64,000 nucleotides of DNA, from contig NC_079880.1 in NCBI RefSeq assembly GCF_029227915.1, forward strand, positions 19,116,001 to 19,180,000, in the 5' to 3' direction. The position numbers and the translations under genes were made by a program. The notes below the pieces were generated by a model that was not told where the DNA came from, searched no databases, and saw only the letters and a program-made list of their open reading frames with translations. The stretch's first letter is position 1, and each line of letters begins with the position of its first letter. Source of the stretch: Hydractinia symbiolongicarpus. Its lineage: Eukaryota; Cnidaria; Hydrozoa; Anthoathecata; Hydractiniidae. Below are positions 59,340 through 64,000 of the stretch, in pieces.

Positions 59340-60670
59340 TTTACCTACTTTTCCTTGCCGACTTTTCCTTACTGATAAGGTGTATAAGGTGTATATGTAA
59401 AAATGTTCTTCAAGTGTTGATATTTTTAATGGTGTGTGATTTGTCGTAAACCACAGTTCAAACATGTTATTATAAGTTTTATATTACTGTCTTTCTAAGA
59501 AGAATTATTATATCGGTGTTCATGATCAGCTATTCTATGACGAGTGGTATTAGCTTTCTTCAAACAACAACAAATTATTTAAACTGGTCTAAAAACAAAC
59601 GAATCAAGTCATACATGCATGCAAGTCTCTCGAATCTATATTGCTACAACTGACTGGAAACCTGATATACATCATCAGCTAAGTAGTACAAAAAGATCTG
59701 GGTTTAAAGATCTGGGTTTGATTGCATCCAGTTCAATGATCATTCAAAGACAAAAATAAAAACATTTGAAAACTCATGTATATAACCTTTCTACGAAATT
59801 TTTTCAAACACACTATTTTCTCTGTTAGTGTACAAAATTTTTGATACACTTTTAATAAGTCATTGAATAGGCTATTTGATGTTTTTATGAAAAATCATTT
59901 ATATGTCCACCAACAAAGAAGGATTTATAATTAATAAAATTTCTAGATCACATTAGTGTCTTTAGAAAATTGTTCTGATAAAAAAGCATGTAGCTACATA
60001 ATAAGATTTTAAACTATTGATATTTTTAAAAGACAACTTAATTAATTTAGAAATATGAACAGATAAACATCGTTAGGAGAGGTATAATGGCTGTTATTGT
60101 TTGCTGATTTTATCCAGGATTCTCAGCCGAACTTTCTTGTTTACATTTTTTGCTATAATTAGAGGTGTTACGTAGTCAACAGTTATACCGGACTGTTTAA
60201 AACCCATCGTTAAAGGTTCTAAGCTATGCACGGTACTCGCATTAATCGGATGGAATTATCTATTAGTTAATAAATTACGTTACCAACCATTACATCCTGT
60301 TTAAAAGGGGCTCAGTTAATGCACCGTTATTTCCTTGTGTATTTTACCGTCTTTACCGGCTAAAAGGTTAGTAAGCAATAAATATTAGATTTCCCGGAAT
60401 AGAAATATGAAATATTTTAAATGTTCTTTAAATGTGCAAAAAGCAGATACGTATAGAAACGTACAATTGAGGAAGATTTAATTTTTTTTTATAGTTACCT
60501 CGTAATTAACAAATTTCCACAAATAAAAGATGCTATCTTCACCATTGCTACTTTTCTGAAAGACCCATCATGTTGAAAAAAAGTTGATGTTTTGCTTGAT
60601 GTATGTATGTATGTATGTATGTATGTATGTTTTCTACGTATTTCATATGAAGAAAGCAGAAACTTAAAAC
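59340..60670. repeat. Duplicated block B', copy of 55351-56691
   Basis: Direct repeat of block B without the TATAAAA array at its right end. It differs by a small tandem duplication of AAAGATCTGGGTTT (about 59692-59720), short indels and a shorter (ATGT)n run. Confidence 0.9.
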
Positions 60671-60674
60671 TTTG

Positions 60675-61640
60675 ATTTCGTTAGGTGTCGAAAATTTGTA
60701 CAATAATTTGTGCTGGTAAAATAGAATTATGGTGTAAGTTTAAAATTCCTATCCTAAGTCTTACACAAGTTATATTTAACCGGTCATAGGGATTTCATAC
60801 AAATTTAAGCGGTAGTTTCAAGTAATAGCCAACCCTTTTTTTTACTTGAAACTATGGTACCAAAGAAGAATTTTTTGAAGATTGGCAAAACTTATGCAAT
60901 ATCCCCAGCCATACATTTCAATGAATAGAAGAGCACGTGATAAACATTAATTCTCATTAAGAAGAGGGATATACCTACGATTTTTTTATTGTTTTGTTTT
61001 GCCCCTAATTTATTGATTTACAAAAGCAATTTAGCAAACTCCGCCTTCCTAGCCGGAATGAGTAATCAAAGAAATTGTTAAATATGGCGACTGGAAAACA
61101 ACAAAGAAACTAAATAAATTAAAGTACCACCATTTCCAGTTTTAGTAACTTTTAGATCTTCCAGTTTTCAGAAAAGTCGTAACTCCTCCAAGACTTTAAA
61201 CAAATCAAAAAAAGTGTATGTTGATTTTTTGCGACAAGGCTGATTACGTGCCTTTAAAACCGGCTAACAGTTTCTTAGCCAATGATGATAGAGTGGTACG
61301 AACTTTGTAACATGTTTAGTTTAGCACTATTTTTTTCTTTCTTTTCCTCTCACATCCCTAACATTTCCACCTCTAGTAAACCCTCTTTTTTGATATGAGT
61401 TGTAAAATAATCTTTTTTCCGTCTAAATTTTGAGAATCTCAATAATTTCCTTGGTATACTTCGCGTAGCAAACGTCCTTTACAATTTTGATTTGCTCCGA
61501 AAAAAAATTGAAGTTGACAAAAGTGTTAAGAAAGGGCGGGGGGAAAGCGCACGCCCAGTATATTTAGGGTTAGAAAAAGATAAAGAACAAAACATTTGTA
61601 AATGTCAGCATAATTAGCCAATACGCAATACATCAATGCC
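60675..61640. other. Intergenic region, no gene seen
   Basis: AT-rich sequence with short homopolymer runs. It holds the 3' flank of the cysteine-rich peptide gene. Nothing else recognised. Confidence 0.4.
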
Positions 61641-61645
61641 AGAAA

Positions 61646-62275
61646 TTAGTTATCACATGAGTACGACCAAAGTCCTCTCTTACATTTTCTTCCACCAGCG
61701 CAATTGCGATCAGTGCAGCAGGATGACAGATAGCCACGACAACCATTGCAATTCCTTGTGCTAGGACTACAATCCTTTGAGACAGTGGTGAAATCTTCAG
61801 CTCGATTACCTATGGGTACAATTTATAAATAGAAAAAAGAAGCAAATACGCCACCTTCATTATTTCTCGTAAAGTTTTTAGAAGTTTAGGTAAGCAACAT
61901 AGACTTGTAACTTACTTGACTGTGCGTCAGCGTAGCCATTTCTGTATCCTTCCTGATACATACGAGAGTCGGCATCTAAAGGTATTATTACAACAATCTA
62001 GAGCAAAATTATAAGGATCGGTAGCTTAGTCGGTAGGGTGGCCGATGCATGTCAAATAGTTCGATCCCTTGTTAATGCCGCTTTGTATATTGGGTAAAAA
62101 CGTCAAGGTTTCTGAGAGCTTTAAACACTGTAAAACATTTGGTGACTACTACTACTATGCAACGAAAGATCATTGATTTTTCCCCACTGAAAAAGTGCAT
62201 ACCTCTTTCTTCTGGGTAAGTGTTAAAAGCGGCGACGGTCGCAACAACCGCAAGCATCACTACAACAAACTTCAT
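61646..62275 (-). CDS. Short cysteine-rich secreted peptide precursor (98 aa, three coding exons)
   Basis: Coding exons are 62275-62203, 61975-61916 and 61809-61646. Junctions are phase 1 with GTATGC/TTTAG and GTAAGT/CCATAG signals, and the stop is TAA at 61648-61646. Exon 1 codes for a clear signal peptide (residues 1-17). Exon 2 codes for a short acidic, Tyr/Gly-containing pro-region. Exon 3 codes for the mature part with eight cysteines spaced C-x6-C-x2-C-x6-C-C-x4-C-x5-C-x8-C, close to the C-terminus. The adjacent CC and the size fit a disulfide-knotted peptide such as a venom or antimicrobial peptide. Which one is unknown; the fold is inferred only. A 5' UTR exon and TATA box lie upstream. 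Confidence 0.8.
62014..62100. mobile_element. tRNA-derived SINE in intron 1 of the peptide gene
   Basis: The plus strand shows an A-box-like TAGCTTAGTCGGTAGGG and a B-box AGTTCGATCCC at tRNA spacing, without a foldable acceptor stem and 3' end. This is typical of the head of a tRNA-derived SINE. The tail was not delimited. Confidence 0.55.
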
Positions 62276-62353
62276 CTAAAAGAAAAAAAAATTAATACCA
62301 AAGATATATAAACATGGTTTGATAAGTTCTAACCTGTTAAATGTTAAGTTTAC

Positions 62354-62405
62354 CTTGGCGTAAGCTTTTACTACAGGAATCTTTGACAAATTCTGTTGCT
62401 TTCTG
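62354..62405 (-). other. 5' UTR exon of the cysteine-rich peptide gene
   Basis: A donor (CCAAG/GTAAAC, exon edge 62354) pairs with the T-rich acceptor whose AG (62277-62276) directly abuts the start codon. The intron would be 78 bp. The upper limit near 62405 is inferred from the TATA box about 30 bp further upstream. Confidence 0.5.
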
Positions 62406-62430
62406 GCCAACGTTTTCTACTCCGCCTGCA

Positions 62431-62436
62431 TTTATA
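62431..62436 (-). promoter_or_regulatory. TATA box of the cysteine-rich peptide gene
   Basis: TATAAA on the minus strand, in the context AGTATAAATGCAGGC, about 155 bp upstream of the start codon and about 30 bp from the proposed transcription start. Confidence 0.55.
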
Positions 62437-62624
62437 CTGTGAAAAGTTAATGAAGCTGAAAGCAACTGCAAAAAGGTATAACTGGCTATTGCAAAAAACA
62501 ATTAGGATAATTTGTTAGTAACTTTCTTTCTGATTTTATCAAAGTATAATTCTATTCCATATGAAATTGGATTAGCAGTGTTGCCACAACACCTCACCGA
62601 GCTATTTAAAGCTTAATGAACTTA

Positions 62625-62690
62625 ACATGAGCTATAATAAAGCCGTTGTCGGTCTGTCTGTCTGTCTGTAAATGTAATTAGTCAATGTAA
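62625..62690. mobile_element. Helitron-like 5' end remnant
   Basis: TATAATAAAGCCGTTG followed by TCGGTCTGTCTGTCTGTC matches the 5' end design of the copies at 37954-39784. The 3' end was not found. Confidence 0.4.
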
Positions 62691-62699
62691 ATAATACAT

Positions 62700-64000
62700 T
62701 GACTAATGTCGTGATAAGATACGCACCGATCCTACTAACACAAAAGTCTGAGGACCGGTGGAGTAGCAGCCGGCGATTTTCGTGGATTTTACTAACTGGT
62801 AAAAAATTAAAGACAGAAGTTGATCCACCGAATTGTTTAATGGATTTTTACTGATAAAAACTTTAAAAAAGAAGAAGTGTAAATTGCAGTTTTGTCTATA
62901 AAGAATGAAAGATTTCAAAAAAGCACCTATGACGGAGATCGTTATTTTTAAAAACTCTTAAAATTATATTGTGACTATTGTATGCATGTCTCTTAAATCA
63001 GATTTTATGGGGAATACTTTTTTTTTGCTGATTTCCTTCTTTCATCAATTGACCTATTTCCTTTACGGAAATTATTTTTCTCACAACCTTGTACATCTCA
63101 AGTCCTTTAAATTCCGGGGGTAATCCTTAATAATATATCGTATTTGCTATTTTGTGTGTCCGTAGTACAACTTCTTACTAGAGGACGTAAAAACACAATA
63201 CGACTAATTAACCTATTGGACCGGGGGTACCTTTTACCAATTTTTTTACTAACTAAAGGCTACTTTCTAGGGGGTAAAATTTGGTGAATTTTCATAATTT
63301 TTATTTGCTTTAGTACAAGCAAAATATTTTTGGTGTGATTTCATGTCTGTCGCTGTGATGTATTATCGCTTAAGAGGTGGACAGGGGAAAAACGGTCCAG
63401 AAAGTTTTCTTTTCTTGTTTATGATTAATAGTCATATTTTATGTGTTGAAATCAAGTAATTTTACACAGTTAAATAGTTTTAAAAGGCTTTTTCTTATTC
63501 TAAATATATGCTCAACAGTTTGCCTTATTTTCGTGATTGATATATAATGACATTACTCTAGGCTAAATAATGCCGTCCAAAATTTTTATCCCTCACTTCC
63601 CAAGAAAGTTTTCCATTCTTTACTATGACCTAGTTTATCGATTGCCAGACGCCAGCTTATCACGTCAAGATGACCCTATAATTAAAATCTGGTTGATTCC
63701 AATTATAGGGTTGATCTGTTTTTTTATCTTTTTTTATTCGATCTGTCGTAGACATAAATTAACAAAACTTCAACTTGTAATCTGATCCCCGATTACGGTT
63801 TTGTTTTTAAATAACTTTTAAATAATTCTACTGCAACTTAGGTATCAACGACAGAAAGAATCGTATGGAGTGGGAAACATGTTAAAAACGGTAATTTTGA
63901 CAGGGCTTTCAACGTATTTCCTCCTATAATTTGGCTCCACATTTCTGTGATTTTAAATTAAGTACTGCTATTGGCGCAAGTTGTAGTAGTCTGGGAAGTA
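62700..64000. other. Right-edge intergenic region
   Basis: No gene was recognised. A plus-strand ORF at 63570-63785 (71 codons) has one hydrophobic stretch (IWLIPIIGLICFFIFFY) and a basic tail, but nothing supports it as an exon. A further TCGTATTTGCTATTTTGTG motif near 63137 may be another Helitron-type 5' end. Confidence 0.35.

Noticed and set aside
62014-62085. Possible tRNA gene
   Set aside because: A and B boxes are present but no convincing acceptor stem or anticodon arm; better explained as a tRNA-derived SINE head.
34600-64000. CRISPR array or bacterial-type operon features among the direct repeats
   Set aside because: The repeats are contiguous satellites or transposon copies without unique spacers, in an intron-containing animal-type genome.

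Overview
The window looks like animal nuclear DNA, most probably from a cnidarian and perhaps a hydrozoan. It is very AT-rich, has short exons with GT/AG introns, and encodes secreted EGF, PAN, pentraxin and dermatopontin-type domains, a rhodopsin-class receptor, an NLR-type (NACHT-LRR) sequence and many transposable elements. The taxon is an inference from gene types and base composition; nothing in the window proves the genus.

Layout. 1-8486 (minus): the 5' nine exons of a secreted multi-EGF protein that runs off the left edge. 8.5-15.6 kb: mostly gene-poor, with a weak membrane-type ORF, a hammerhead-ribozyme-like foldback (12.0-12.2 kb), a broken dermatopontin exon (12.4-12.7 kb) and a MITE-like element. 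15630-16673 (minus): an intact single-exon GPCR with a perfect palindromic RFX X-box 0.74 kb upstream. 17952-19524: a DNA transposon with subterminal ACGTC arrays. 21609-21980 and 33574-33954 (plus): two paralogous small proteins of unknown function. 26786-27961 (plus): an intact intronless PAN-EGF-EGF-pentraxin secreted protein with a TATA box. 29.6-30.1 kb: a dead Ty3/gypsy integrase. 31.4-31.9 kb: a 25-bp minisatellite. 34.9-36.65 kb: two Penelope-like retroelement fragments head to head. 37.95-41.3 and 49.2-50.9 kb: chains of Helitron-like elements placed end to end. 41.7-42.6 kb: a decayed retroelement followed by a ubiquitin-specific protease (USP) domain fragment. 43.5-44.0 kb: a 9-bp array. 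44.6-48.3 kb: a decayed DEATH-like/NACHT/LRR receptor with a piggyBac-type MITE inside its NACHT exon. 50.95-60.7 kb: two very long (TATAAAA)n arrays, duplicated blocks and decayed minus-strand transposon ORFs. 61646-62405 (minus): a four-exon gene for a short cysteine-rich secreted peptide, with a tRNA-derived SINE in an intron.

The genes that look alive are the EGF protein, the GPCR, the two small paralogues, the PAN/pentraxin protein and the cysteine-rich peptide. No operon-like logic links them. The right half is dominated by repeats. The items best worth follow-up are the cysteine-rich precursor, the hammerhead-like foldback, the X-box upstream of the GPCR, the heptanucleotide TATA arrays, the USP-carrying retroelement and the taxon-restricted paralogue pair.
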